NCBI RefSeq assembly: GCF_900129195.1 | Contig: NZ_FQUY01000006.1 | Span: 1 to 64,000 of the forward strand | Direction: 5' to 3' | Length of the DNA stretch: 64,000 nt | Origin: Desulforamulus putei DSM 12395 | GTDB lineage: Bacteria; Bacillota; Desulfotomaculia; Desulfotomaculales; Desulfotomaculaceae | In this document: positions 32,689 to 41,286 of the stretch, one piece after another | How the letters are laid out: each line of letters begins with the position of its first letter | How positions within the stretch are numbered: position 1 is the stretch's first letter | Made by a program: the position numbers and the translations under genes | Notes under the pieces: generated by a model | Seen by the model: only the letters and a program-made list of their open reading frames with translations | Told to the model about the DNA's origin: nothing | The model's database searches: none

Positions 32689-32861
32689 TCTCAACACCTC
32701 TCCTTTTTGTTAGTAAATTTAACCTCTGTAATTAATCTTAGATTAAAAAGTTGAAAATAGCCTGAAGGCTTCCTGAACGCTCCCTTAAATCCCCCTTAAT
32801 ATTTCCTTAATATCTTGTAGATAGGCATTCAGTAAAAACGGCATTCATACACAAAAAATGC

Positions 32862-33299
32862 ATGAAGCTTTGCAGGATTGTTGACGGTATTATTCTGAAC
32901 GGGGCAGAACACCGGAGATATAAACACAGGGATTTAGTTTCCTTAGAGAATATTCTTAAAAACTGCGGTATGTATCGTAGGAAATTGATCATTACCGATA
33001 CGGTATTTAGTATGGACGGTTACCTAGCCCCCCTTAAAGAAATAGTCCAACTGAAAGAGCAATATGGAGCCCTGTTGATGGTGGATGAGGCCCATGGAGG
33101 TGGTGTTTTTGGTTCTTCAGGAAGGGATTTGGCAGAAGCAGCCGGAGTATCGGAAGCTATAGATATTAACATGGGTACCCTCAGTAAGGCCTTTGGCGGA
33201 GCCGGGGCTTATGTAGCGGGTAGTCGGGTGCTCATTGATTATTTAAGAAATATAAGCAGGACTTTGATTTATACTACGCCCTGCCCCCTGCAGTTATTG
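32862..33299 (+). pseudogene. bioF remnant (8-amino-7-oxononanoate synthase, middle part)
   Basis: About 146 codons match the middle of BioF/KBL-type PLP enzymes: CRIVDGIILNGAEHRRYKHRD, IITDTVFSMDGYLAPL, LLMVDEAHGGGVFGSSG and NMGTLSKAFGGAGAYVAG (the PLP-binding Lys is in TLSKAFG). The first ~100 residues and the last ~100 are missing. The frame then runs straight into a hydrolase fragment at RPSVIFLSGW, so a deletion has fused the two. Confidence 0.8.
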
Positions 33300-33603
33300 C
33301 GGCCTTCTGTAATTTTTTTGTCCGGATGGGCTTTGGGGCCGGGAGTTTGGTTTTTACAGGAAAAGTATTTTTCTGCAGATAGGGCTATCATGGTCAGCTA
33401 CCACTCAGGGGTTGAGGAAGCTTCCAGGGATTGCCAAGGACCATCTTTATATGGGCTTAATGCCTTAAAAGCAATAAACCGGGAAACCGAAGACCCGGTG
33501 GTATTAACAGGATGGTCTTTGGGGGCTTTGGTTGCTACCATTCTTAAGTAAGGCAGAGGTTTTCAATGAAATAGTTAAGAGGTGGCTTGATGACCTTCAT
33601 TGA
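33300..33603 (+). pseudogene. BioH/BioG-type hydrolase remnant, fused and frameshifted
   Basis: SVIFLSGWALGPGVW is a typical hydrolase N-terminus, and VVLTGWSLGALVAT carries the GxSxG nucleophile elbow. The frame stops at about 33551. In a second frame KAEVFNEIVKRWLDDLH follows and ends at 33601-33603, which looks like the true C-terminus. Internal segments are missing. The enzyme would have removed a methyl ester from pimeloyl-ACP in biotin synthesis. Confidence 0.65.
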
Positions 33604-33925
33604 AACCTGCGGATTTGCCAAGTGGACAGTTGAGGAGCAGCTTTTAAAAGATTATCACGCGTCAGCTAGGGAATTACTGGTTGGAATCAAAAAAATCGGT
33701 GCCCAAAGTCATTGTTTTAGTGCCCGGGGTTTTTGCCTAAAGGGAGGAGATATTTTTAAATTGGCTGTTTTTTTAAATTCCCGGTATCGTGAGGGAAAAG
33801 GGGTTTATATACTTATCAGGTTCTATACGAATTTGCCCAGAAGAGTCGGCAAACTAATTGAGAAGTTTACATCTAGACAACACATGCCGCTAATCAGCAC
33901 CACCAGAAGGATGAAATTTGGCTAA
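33590..33925 (+). pseudogene. bioC remnant (malonyl-ACP methyltransferase C-terminus)
   Basis: After a short start the frame gives AKWTVEEQLLKDYHASAREL, LVGIKKIGAQSH and YREGKGVYILIRFY. The pattern LLxxIKxIGA followed by a Tyr-rich segment is the C-terminus of BioC as I know it. The SAM-binding N-terminal domain is absent. Homology ends near 33864, where a dispersed repeat begins. With the two preceding fragments it marks a decayed biotin operon. Confidence 0.6.
33865..33920 (+). repeat. Dispersed repeat, copy 1
   Basis: About 55 bases, from TTTACATCTAGACAACACATG through CACCAGAAGGATGAAATTTGG, matching 41904-41960 at roughly three of four positions. In copy 2 the centre TGCCGCTGACGCGGCA is a perfect hairpin; here it is degenerate. 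It ends in GAAGGATGAAA, like a ribosome site and start codon. Possibly the 5' end of an insertion element. Confidence 0.5.
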
Positions 33926-33983
33926 TGGTAACTTCCTTAATGGATTTACCTTCTTTACTAGTGAGCATAGAAGATGATTTTAA

Positions 33984-34015
33984 AAGTGAACGGGGCGGAG
34001 TTCGGCTACCGCCCC
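33984..34015 (-). terminator. Terminator-like hairpin downstream of the DsrE-like gene
   Basis: On the minus strand GGGGCGG (34015-34009) pairs with CCGCCCC (33998-33992), followed by GTTCACTTTT. It falls inside a short frame (33894-34118) that starts in TAATG at the end of the DsrE-like gene. That frame begins MPDCRKFLFEDGQPLLIVNG and may be the start of a lost coupled gene. Confidence 0.45.
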
Positions 34016-34117
34016 ATGCTGAACGGGATAAAGTTTTAGGTTTAAGTGGGATGACATTACCATTAACGATAAGAAGAGGTTGCCCGTCTTCGAACAAGAA
34101 CTTCCTACAGTCTGGCA

Positions 34118-34510
34118 TTAGGGCTTGATGTAGGCATAACCTTGAGTTTGTTTTCTGACGATTTCCGTTATGCCAGCCGGCACAACTGTTATAAAGTCTG
34201 GGAGGTTTTCCTCGACGATAGAATGACTTTTGAGAGCGTTCCGACAGACTACAAAGTTTACTCCCGCCTCCGATAACTTTTTCATTTGGTCCAACAACGA
34301 TCCATTACCTATCCCACAGCTTGCCTTCTGACCGCCATCTTCCGCCAAGAGACACCTATTCCCCAAAACAGAAACCGCCTCGCCGTTGGCCAATACTTCG
34401 ATGTCGGCACTGCCTTGTCCAACATCATTCAAAAAATTAGTGATGTTCACGAGAACCATTTGCCATCTGGTAGATTCGTTAACGTGGAACAGGACTTTTA
34501 AAGTATTCAT
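34118..34510 (-). CDS. DsrE-family (DUF1791-like) protein
   Basis: 130 residues with the DsrE/F fold: KVLFHVNESTRWQMVLVNITNFLND, DIEVLANGEAVSVL, LLDQMKKLSEAGVNFVVCRNALKSH and the end VPAGITEIVRKQTQGYAYIKP. The single cysteine in VVCRNAL is at the position that can carry a persulfide in this family. GAAGGTGT precedes the ATG at 34510; the frame from 34564 is rejected. Role: probably sulfur relay or small redox partner; the partner is unknown. Confidence 0.85.
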   Translation of the reverse strand: MNTLKVLFHVNESTRWQMVLVNITNFLNDVGQGSADIEVLANGEAVSVLGNRCLLAEDGGQKASCGIGNGSLLDQMKKLSEAGVNFVVCRNALKSHSIVEENLPDFITVVPAGITEIVRKQTQGYAYIKP

Positions 34511-34884
34511 TCTAACACCTTCAATCGTTATCGTTAAATTTAATAACAAGAAGACAATTAGCAAATTGGCGTTACCTTAAAAGGACACGGATCTACTTCT
34601 GTTCTTCTTGCCACTGCAGTTGCATGTAATTATACATGTCAAGGTACTTTTTACTACTGGCGCTGCTTCCGACTGAAATAGCCTAAGCCTAAAAAATTTG
34701 GTTAAATAAGTAATTTAAAAAGGCTCCATTATTTTCCGTAAACTTATGTTATACAATTATACTGACTTAACTTGACCTGGTCAAGAGGAACCGACTCAAA
34801 AGTGTGATCTGCAAAACTCTCAGGTGTGAAACCTCTGTCTTTAAAAGTACAAAATAACAAAAATTAAAGAGTACCCCACTGTTC

Positions 34885-35027
34885 CCTAGCGGTTGCTTCT
34901 CAAGCAGGACATTGGCCAGGTCAAGGCAGCGGAAGAAGCGAACCGTCTTACCTTCCATACATGCCCTGATCCCCAGGGCAATGGCCAGGTGGGTCTTGCC
35001 TTTATGGAAAGCTTCGCATAATAGCAA
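34885..35027 (-). pseudogene. istB remnant (IS21-type ATPase), minus-strand piece
   Basis: GKTHLAIALGIRACMEGKTVRFFRCLDLANVLLEKQ is the Walker A region of IstB, the ATPase helper of IS21 transposases. It lacks both ends; the remaining frame is unrelated. Confidence 0.8.
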
Positions 35028-35311
35028 GACTCATTTAGCCACTGCCCTTGGCCTTGCTGCCTGTCAGCAAGGCCGTAGGGTGAGATTTTATCAAACCGCC
35101 CGATGGGTGGAGGAATTGGTGACAGCCCGTGAAGAACACCGCCTTCTAAAGCTAGAAAAGGAGTGGATGCGGGACGAACTAGTAATATTAGATGAACTTG
35201 GCTATATCCCATTTAGTAAAACCGGAGCCGAATTATTATTTCAGTTTTGTTCCACCAGGCATGAACTGGGCAGTATCATTGTTACAACCAACCTGGACTT
35301 TGAAAAGTGGA
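35020..35311 (+). pseudogene. istB remnant, plus-strand piece in opposite orientation
   Basis: SKTHLATALGLAACQQGRRVRFYQTARWVEELVTAREEHRL, then LVILDELGYIPFSKTGAELLFQF and GSIIVTTNLDFEKW is an IstB central segment (Walker B in LVILDELGY). It meets the minus-strand piece head to head at the Walker A. The two are not identical, so they come from different IS21 copies. Confidence 0.8.
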
Positions 35312-35366
35312 CAGGACTATTCTTTCTTTTGGCTTCAATAGAATCTCATTTAGTTCTCCCACCGTC

Positions 35367-37520
35367 TTACAAAACCCGGATTAAATTATTCTCTATGCAA
35401 ACACTGTATAATAAATCTTTGACCTGACCATTTTCAAAACCAACCCGAAAGGTGCCCTTACCCCTGTTGATGGAAATAACTTTACCTACCCCAAATTTCT
35501 TGTGATCGATAAATACCCCTGCGGCAAGTTGCTTATCCCCTTGAACACCCTCTGTCTTAAGGTCTGGCTGAAGAATTTGCCTGACTTCCTTAACAAAGCG
35601 TGATTCATCTACCTTCGCCTGCTGATACTCTTCTACAGTTAATAAAGACAACTCTTGGATCGCTCTGGTCATTCCCACATAGAATAATCTTCGTTCCTCT
35701 TCCAAACTGTCCTCGTTGCCCTTTTTGAGACTTTCTGCCCCTGGGATTACCCCTTCCACCAAATCAATCAGGTATACCCTTTTAAACTCCAACCCTTTAG
35801 CGGAATGCATAGTGGTGAGCGTTACGGCGTTACTGTCTTGATTATATTTTGAGTCACCCATTAGCTTCTCCAGTTCTTTTAAACGGAAGGCAAACTCTTG
35901 GTGAGTTTCTAAACCGACGGCAATATACTCCAGCGTGGCTAATATACCTTTAACATTGTCGAAGGAGTATCCTAAATTATTGCATATCCTTTCTGCACTT
36001 TCTTCATACTTTAATTTTTTCCTAATAAAGCGGATGGCCTGGTGGGGAGAAAGTTTGTTTAACTGGTTAAAATACTTCTGTAGTCTTAAGAACCCCTGTG
36101 CTTTTTTGCTGGCGTCCCCATAAATCTTTGCCAGGTTAACAAAACTAGAGACATCCGCATCCGCCCTTTTTAAAAGCTCTAGATCATTTTTAGAGATAAA
36201 GGGGTTCAGTTTGGTGTGAATCTTCTCTAATACGGCAATATTTTTATCGTTATAGGAAAAGCGCAGATAGTTTAATACATCCTCAACCACCCAATGAGCA
36301 AAAAAACGATTCTTGAAATCCCTGAGGTAGAAGGGAATACCGTGTTTGTCCAGTTTATTAATGAGACCAATGGCCGAAGCGTTATTGCGATAGATGATGG
36401 CAACGGATGATAGATCATCTGTCCTGGCTAATTGCTGAACAAGATAATCCCATTGCTCTTGCTCAGTTTTGAACTTGCTGATTTGTATGGGCTTGTTTTT
36501 GGTATTATGGGTAAACATATCTTTTTCATAACGCTTTTTATTGGCCTTGATGAACTGGTTTGTTATCTTAACAATATCTTCTGATGACCGAAAATTTTCT
36601 GTCATGGCTATAATTTTCGCATTGGGATAGGTTTTCTTAAACTCCAGCAGATATTGCGGTGCCGCTCCACGGAACCCATAAATAGCCTGATCCTCATCGC
36701 CCACAACAAATAAATTGCACTGAGGTTTGGCTATTTTTTCAATAATTTTGTGCTGAATCAAAGATGTATCCTGGCTCTCGTCCGTCAAAATGTACCGATA
36801 TTGTTTTTGATAGAAATTTAAGATTCCCGGTTCCCTTTCTAAAATATCATGGGCCAGGGTCAGCATGTCATCAAAATCTAATAGGATGGTTGGCGCATAA
36901 CTTTTTCTCTTGTATTCTTCATAGGAGAGATAAATTTCTTTAAAATGATTTATTTTAAAATCTATCGTTTCCAGATTCTCCACTGGTATCATGGTATTTT
37001 TTACATAACCAATGGCATTGGCCAATTCTTCCAGCTTTTCTTCGGATACAACGGTTGCATTATGCTTTTGGTAGAGACTTTTTAAAACCGCACCTTTACT
37101 AGTGACCCCTTGTTCATTTTCAATGAGCTTATACGGCCGCCCCTGGCGCCGCAAATAATCCGTAACCACCTGAAAGGCAAAACTATGGATGGTGGAAAAG
37201 CGAACCGGCTGAGAAATCACCCGGCCAAACAGGTTTTGGAACCTGGTTTCCATATCCCTGGCTGATGCCCTACTGAAGGTAAGGGACAGAATCTGATGGG
37301 GGTTAATTTTGTGTTCTAAGATTAGATAAGCGATGTGTAAATTTAAGACAGTGGTTTTACCCGCCCCAGGTGTGGCTAAGAGAAGTAACGGGCCTTCTTT
37401 ATGGAGCACGGCCTCCCGCTGGCTCCTATTTAAAACAATTCCGGTCTCTTTTTTTACCCATGCTAGAAAAGGATGCTCTGAAGCCGGGGATCGTTTTGCA
37501 TAATCCACTGTCCGAAACAC
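35367..37520 (-). CDS. UvrD/PcrA-like superfamily 1 DNA helicase
   Basis: 717 residues. Motifs in order: Q motif LNRSQREAVLH, Walker A LLLATPGAGKTTVLN near residue 52, motif Ia LSLTFSRASARDM, Walker B LTDESQDTSL, motif III LFVVGDEDQAIYGFRGA, motif IV ENFRSSEDI, motif V VTLTTMHSAKGLEFKRVYL, motif VI EERRLFYVGMTRA. The C-terminus has a short KOW/SH3-like DHKKFGVGKVISINRGKGTFRVGF as in PcrA. It unwinds DNA in repair or replication restart. It lies among mobile-element remnants and next to a restriction system, so it may be accessory rather than the housekeeping copy. The start is GTG at 37520 or 37508. Confidence 0.88.
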   Translation of the reverse strand: MFRTVDYAKRSPASEHPFLAWVKKETGIVLNRSQREAVLHKEGPLLLLATPGAGKTTVLNLHIAYLILEHKINPHQILSLTFSRASARDMETRFQNLFGRVISQPVRFSTIHSFAFQVVTDYLRRQGRPYKLIENEQGVTSKGAVLKSLYQKHNATVVSEEKLEELANAIGYVKNTMIPVENLETIDFKINHFKEIYLSYEEYKRKSYAPTILLDFDDMLTLAHDILEREPGILNFYQKQYRYILTDESQDTSLIQHKIIEKIAKPQCNLFVVGDEDQAIYGFRGAAPQYLLEFKKTYPNAKIIAMTENFRSSEDIVKITNQFIKANKKRYEKDMFTHNTKNKPIQISKFKTEQEQWDYLVQQLARTDDLSSVAIIYRNNASAIGLINKLDKHGIPFYLRDFKNRFFAHWVVEDVLNYLRFSYNDKNIAVLEKIHTKLNPFISKNDLELLKRADADVSSFVNLAKIYGDASKKAQGFLRLQKYFNQLNKLSPHQAIRFIRKKLKYEESAERICNNLGYSFDNVKGILATLEYIAVGLETHQEFAFRLKELEKLMGDSKYNQDSNAVTLTTMHSAKGLEFKRVYLIDLVEGVIPGAESLKKGNEDSLEEERRLFYVGMTRAIQELSLLTVEEYQQAKVDESRFVKEVRQILQPDLKTEGVQGDKQLAAGVFIDHKKFGVGKVISINRGKGTFRVGFENGQVKDLLYSVCIENNLIRVL

Positions 37521-37615
37521 CTCTTACAAAATGATAAAAATCTAACACCTTTCAATATTATAGTTAAAATGCCACGATTAAAACAGTGGCATAACGACTC
37601 GCCAGGCATACTTCT

Positions 37616-37978
37616 TTATATTTCCACACTTTGCAGTTTCTCGTAAACTTTAGGTAGCATAAGTTCTATCAGGGCATTGGCAAATTGTTCATCATCGAGT
37701 ATTTTCATAAAGAATTTTTCATTCTGGCTCATCCTATCCACCACTTTACCCATAAATGACTTTTGAAAAGCATAGCGGAAATCCATGGGGGTTTTGGCCG
37801 CAAAATCGGTGGTAACTTTTCCCGTTTCCAAAAGAAACCGGAAAAAGGCCCTCAGGGAGCAGATATTTTGTTCCACGGTTTTGTAGGTATATCCTGCCAG
37901 GGTTTTGATTTAGTTGTTGATATAGTCAATAGTCATCCCATTACAGGATGTAATGCTCTGCGCTGTTAGGTAATCCAT
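37616..37978 (-). pseudogene. Integrase N-terminus joined to a type I restriction HsdR tail
   Basis: The frame opens with ATG at 37978 but has an in-frame TAA at codon 23. After it come KTLAGYTYKTVEQNICSLRA and FFRFLLETGKVTTDFAAKTP, the core-binding segment of tyrosine recombinases. The remainder (FMGKVVDRMSQNEKFFMKIL, DDEQFANALIELMLPKVYEKL) resembles the extreme C-terminus of HsdR. Two unrelated remnants have been joined. Confidence 0.6.
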
Positions 37979-38108
37979 GAACGCTGATGACTGTTTGCCA
38001 TAGTGGTTTTTTGTTACCGAAAAACAAATTTCGACAAGAAATGAATCATTTTTATGTTAAGATTTTTGATAAAAATAGAATTAAGACTTTAGAGTGAGGA
38101 GTTAACTT

Positions 38109-39575
38109 TTGAATCAATTAATTAATCTTATTTACCAAACACAAAATGAAAACTGGGCCGGTCAGGCTAAGCATGCTTTTGAAGAGCTGTTTGGAGCCAA
38201 TGGAGGACGTTATCCCGATAAGGCAAGAAAAGTTGTAACTCTTCGCGCCCCGGAATTTAAGGGGGGATCAGGTGTTCCGTTTGCAGCACTGATTCATCCT
38301 TCAAACCCCGATTCCGGTGCGTATGGTGGTATGAGTTTTGTTATTTTTCCCGTACCGGATGCCCCTAGTCTGATTGCCATGGTTATAGGAACCCAGGGGC
38401 TAAGCCCTGATGAGGAGATCCTTGGACGACCCGGTCATGGAAGAAAGGTGGCCGCCATTTGCAACTGGCTTAATAAAAAATATGGTAATGGAAAAATGGT
38501 TGCCTGGGCCAAGCAGGACCCGGTAAGGATAGATTTGGATATCCCTGACAATATTAAGAGACTGTTTCCAGAGTACCAGTCCATTTTTGAACGTTATGGT
38601 AGGGTGTTATATGGTATCTTTGTACCAAACGGTGATACTAAAGCCACAACTAGCGCACTGAAAGCGTTTATGGATTTAATGTTTGAGGAACGTGGTATCT
38701 ACCCATTGAAATCTTTTGCTAGTGAATGGGAAGAGATACGTTCGGAATATTTTTCTCATTTAATGCCTGACATTTCGCTTGAAAAAGTACAGGAGATACT
38801 TCAAGAACGGCGGTTTGTTGTATTACAAGGGCCGCCAGGAACAGGCAAAACAAGATTGGCCCTACAGATTTTAAATAATACTTATAAAGGAAAGGGGAAA
38901 TCCATACAATTTCATCCCAATACGACATATGAGAACTTTATTGGAGGACTTGCCCCGGAGAAAACAACCGATGGGATGGGATTTAGATTTACTCCTCAAA
39001 TGGGTCACTTAATGACTGCAGCGAAGGAAGCAATAGAAAATCCAAATGAGCCCTATTTACTCCATATAGATGAAATTAACAGGGCTGATCTGGCTAAGGT
39101 TCTCGGAGAAGCAATTTTCCTCCTAGAATATCAGTCGAATGAAAAAAGACAATTAGAATTACCATATAATTTTGGAAAACCCTTTGGTAATACATTTTGG
39201 TTGCCGGATAACTTACATATCATAGGTACTATGAACAGTGCGGATCGAAGTATTGCTATTGTGGATGTGGCGGTGCGGAGGCGTTTTGCCTTCGTAAAGC
39301 TGTGGCCGCAGATGGAAGTAGTACAGCATATAGCTGGGCCATTGATGCAAAAGGCGTTTATGGAATTGGTAAGCATTTTTGTTGAACACGCAGGTGAAGA
39401 CGCGTTGGCCCTTGTTCCAGGACATTCGTATTTTTTACAAAAGGACGATAATAAAGCACCGCAACAACTAAGGGTAAATCTTGCCCCCCTGTTAGAAGAA
39501 TATTTGAGCCAAGGATATGTTGCTGGTTTTTCTGACCATATCCGAGCTTACCTTCAGTGGATAGAGAGTCTGTAG
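38109..39575 (+). CDS. McrB-like AAA+ GTPase/ATPase of an McrBC restriction system
   Basis: 488 residues. The C-terminal AAA+ module has Walker A VVLQGPPGTGKTRLALQIL near residue 240, Walker B LLHIDEINRADLAKVLGE, and the McrB-type signature IIGTMNSADRSIAIVDVAVRRRFAF. The N-terminal ~220 residues (AKHAFEELFGANGGRYPDKA, IHPSNPDSGAYGGMSFVIFP) form a separate domain I do not recognise, in the place where McrB proteins carry their modified-DNA reader. The start is TTG at 38109 with GAGGAG upstream. It is coupled to the McrC-like nuclease 13 bases downstream. McrBC systems cut DNA bearing modified bases. Confidence 0.85.
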   Translation: MNQLINLIYQTQNENWAGQAKHAFEELFGANGGRYPDKARKVVTLRAPEFKGGSGVPFAALIHPSNPDSGAYGGMSFVIFPVPDAPSLIAMVIGTQGLSPDEEILGRPGHGRKVAAICNWLNKKYGNGKMVAWAKQDPVRIDLDIPDNIKRLFPEYQSIFERYGRVLYGIFVPNGDTKATTSALKAFMDLMFEERGIYPLKSFASEWEEIRSEYFSHLMPDISLEKVQEILQERRFVVLQGPPGTGKTRLALQILNNTYKGKGKSIQFHPNTTYENFIGGLAPEKTTDGMGFRFTPQMGHLMTAAKEAIENPNEPYLLHIDEINRADLAKVLGEAIFLLEYQSNEKRQLELPYNFGKPFGNTFWLPDNLHIIGTMNSADRSIAIVDVAVRRRFAFVKLWPQMEVVQHIAGPLMQKAFMELVSIFVEHAGEDALALVPGHSYFLQKDDNKAPQQLRVNLAPLLEEYLSQGYVAGFSDHIRAYLQWIESL

Positions 39576-39588
39576 GAGAGTAAGTTAG

Positions 39589-41052
39589 ATGAATCGTCGT
39601 AGAATCTTTGTCAAAGCACCTCTACTACCGATTAAACCCGGAGAATCTCCTTGCTTAGAGGTTGTTGATTCTTCTACTATCCGTCTCCCGGCTGATTTTT
39701 TATTAAAAGGCCAAAAACCTAGAGATCCTCAACCGCAGGTGGCACGTTTAGGTAATCAATTCATCCAGCAAAATCGTGGCATTTTAGGGAATTTTGGAAT
39801 TACTGCAAACATTCATTATGACGGGAGTTCCGTTGATCTGATCTTAAATACGGGCACAAGGATAGGAGCATTTCCGCTTTTATCTCCCACTTCAGGGAAG
39901 CCAGATTACGGGATTATTATTAAACCACGTTTTGATTGGTCGGGTATTGGCCCTATGTTATGTAAAATGGGTTGGAAAGTAACACCTTTTCCCCTACAAC
40001 TACCTTTAATCCCACATTCAGATAGAAAAATACCTCCGTGGGTGTTATCAACAACAATCCTCCTGCGCATCAAAGAAATGCTGGATAGGCTTGAAAGGAG
40101 ATTTGACTTTACCGAATCAGACCTACCTGCGCCTCGTGGAAGTATTAAGTGGCCACAATATTTTACCAATCTGGCTCATGCACACTTTTTACAAGTTCCC
40201 TGTAGGTACCCCGACCTAAGGGATGATAATAATTTAAAAGCGGCGATCCATTTTACTTTACGAAAACAGCTAGCTAGTCTGGAAACTCAGAGAGCCGCAG
40301 GATATTTTGTTCTTCAACTGATTGATCTATGCCATTCTTTACTTAAACGAGTATCTAGTGTGACACCTAAAAGACCTAATTCATTGAATTTTAGTGCGTG
40401 GCAACGGGGAAACCTTCAAACAAGGGTTTTTAGGGATGGATTACAGGCAATGGAGTGGACTATAGATGATAGAGGGCTTGCAGGGCTTGGAGATTTACAA
40501 GGACTGCCCTGGATTCTGTCGATGGAAGAATTTTTTGAGGCTTGGGTAGAAACTGTTGCAGGGGAGCTTACCAAAAGAATAGGAGGTATTCTACGGGTTG
40601 GTCGCAAAAGAGAAACAGTCGCACCGCTTGTATGGAATCCTTCTTATGTTGGTTCCCAAAAATATTTATTGCCAGATTTAGTCCTCGAACGGGCAGCCTC
40701 AGATGGGAATGGAATAGAAACCATTATTTTTGACGCGAAGTATAAAGGTCACTGGGAAGATTTAAATGTAAACCGGTGGGGTAATTTGGATGAAGAATTG
40801 AGAGAGCGTCACCGAGCAGATCTACTTCAGGTATTAGCTTATTCCACACTATCAGACGCCAACAGAATCATTAGTTGCTTAGTATACCCCTGCAGGAAAC
40901 AAACATGGCAATCCTTGAGAAAAAGAGGAATGGTTTATCACCATGCTTCTCTTAATGCAGGAAAAAGAAACATAATATTGGTCCTAACAGCTATCCCGAT
41001 GGAAGCCAAAATGGAAGAAGTTATTGAAACTTTAGCTGCAGCCGTCGCATAG
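39589..41052 (+). CDS. McrC-like nuclease subunit
   Basis: 487 residues of the McrC type. The N-terminal half has a beta-rich region (TGTRIGAFPLLSPTSGKPDYGIIIKPRFDW). The C-terminal PD-(D/E)xK nuclease is indicated by FEAWVETVAGELTKRIGG, YLLPDLVLERA and TIIFDAKYKGHW, where the Asp in PDLV and the D-A-K are the metal and catalytic residues. It probably forms the nuclease partner that docks on the upstream hexameric McrB-like protein. RBS AGGAGAG. An accessory defence module among mobile-element debris. Confidence 0.85.
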   Translation: MNRRRIFVKAPLLPIKPGESPCLEVVDSSTIRLPADFLLKGQKPRDPQPQVARLGNQFIQQNRGILGNFGITANIHYDGSSVDLILNTGTRIGAFPLLSPTSGKPDYGIIIKPRFDWSGIGPMLCKMGWKVTPFPLQLPLIPHSDRKIPPWVLSTTILLRIKEMLDRLERRFDFTESDLPAPRGSIKWPQYFTNLAHAHFLQVPCRYPDLRDDNNLKAAIHFTLRKQLASLETQRAAGYFVLQLIDLCHSLLKRVSSVTPKRPNSLNFSAWQRGNLQTRVFRDGLQAMEWTIDDRGLAGLGDLQGLPWILSMEEFFEAWVETVAGELTKRIGGILRVGRKRETVAPLVWNPSYVGSQKYLLPDLVLERAASDGNGIETIIFDAKYKGHWEDLNVNRWGNLDEELRERHRADLLQVLAYSTLSDANRIISCLVYPCRKQTWQSLRKRGMVYHHASLNAGKRNIILVLTAIPMEAKMEEVIETLAAAVA

Positions 41053-41081
41053 GTTAGATTCAGGATATAGCCAATTCTTCA

Positions 41082-41210
41082 TCAAAGCAGTAAAAATCCC
41101 GGGGTTTCATCGTGCTTGGCTGAGATAAACCGCTTGGAGCGCATTGGATCCAGTGAGCGAACTAGGTGACGTACCAGAGTGGATTTTCCGCATAAACCTG
41201 TCTTCTCCAT
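41082..41210 (-). pseudogene. Transposition AAA-ATPase remnant
   Basis: The 42-codon piece TGLCGKSTLVRHLVRSLDPMRS matches the Walker A region of the TniB/ExeA-like ATPases that accompany Mu-type transposases (usual form GxGSGKSTxxRxLVxSLDPM). Both ends are lost, and the first glycine/serine of the loop is changed (TGLCGKS). Confidence 0.6.
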
Positions 41211-41286
41211 ACTTCCCCCCGTAGTGACCTTTCATTGCTAGGCCTTAGAAGATAATTTACGCCCTTTTTAAAGGAGAGAATTTAGG

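Noticed and set aside
33925-34128. 67-codon plus-strand frame after the bioC remnant
   Set aside because: No ribosome site or similarity; it lies over the hairpin and the end of the minus-strand DsrE-like gene.
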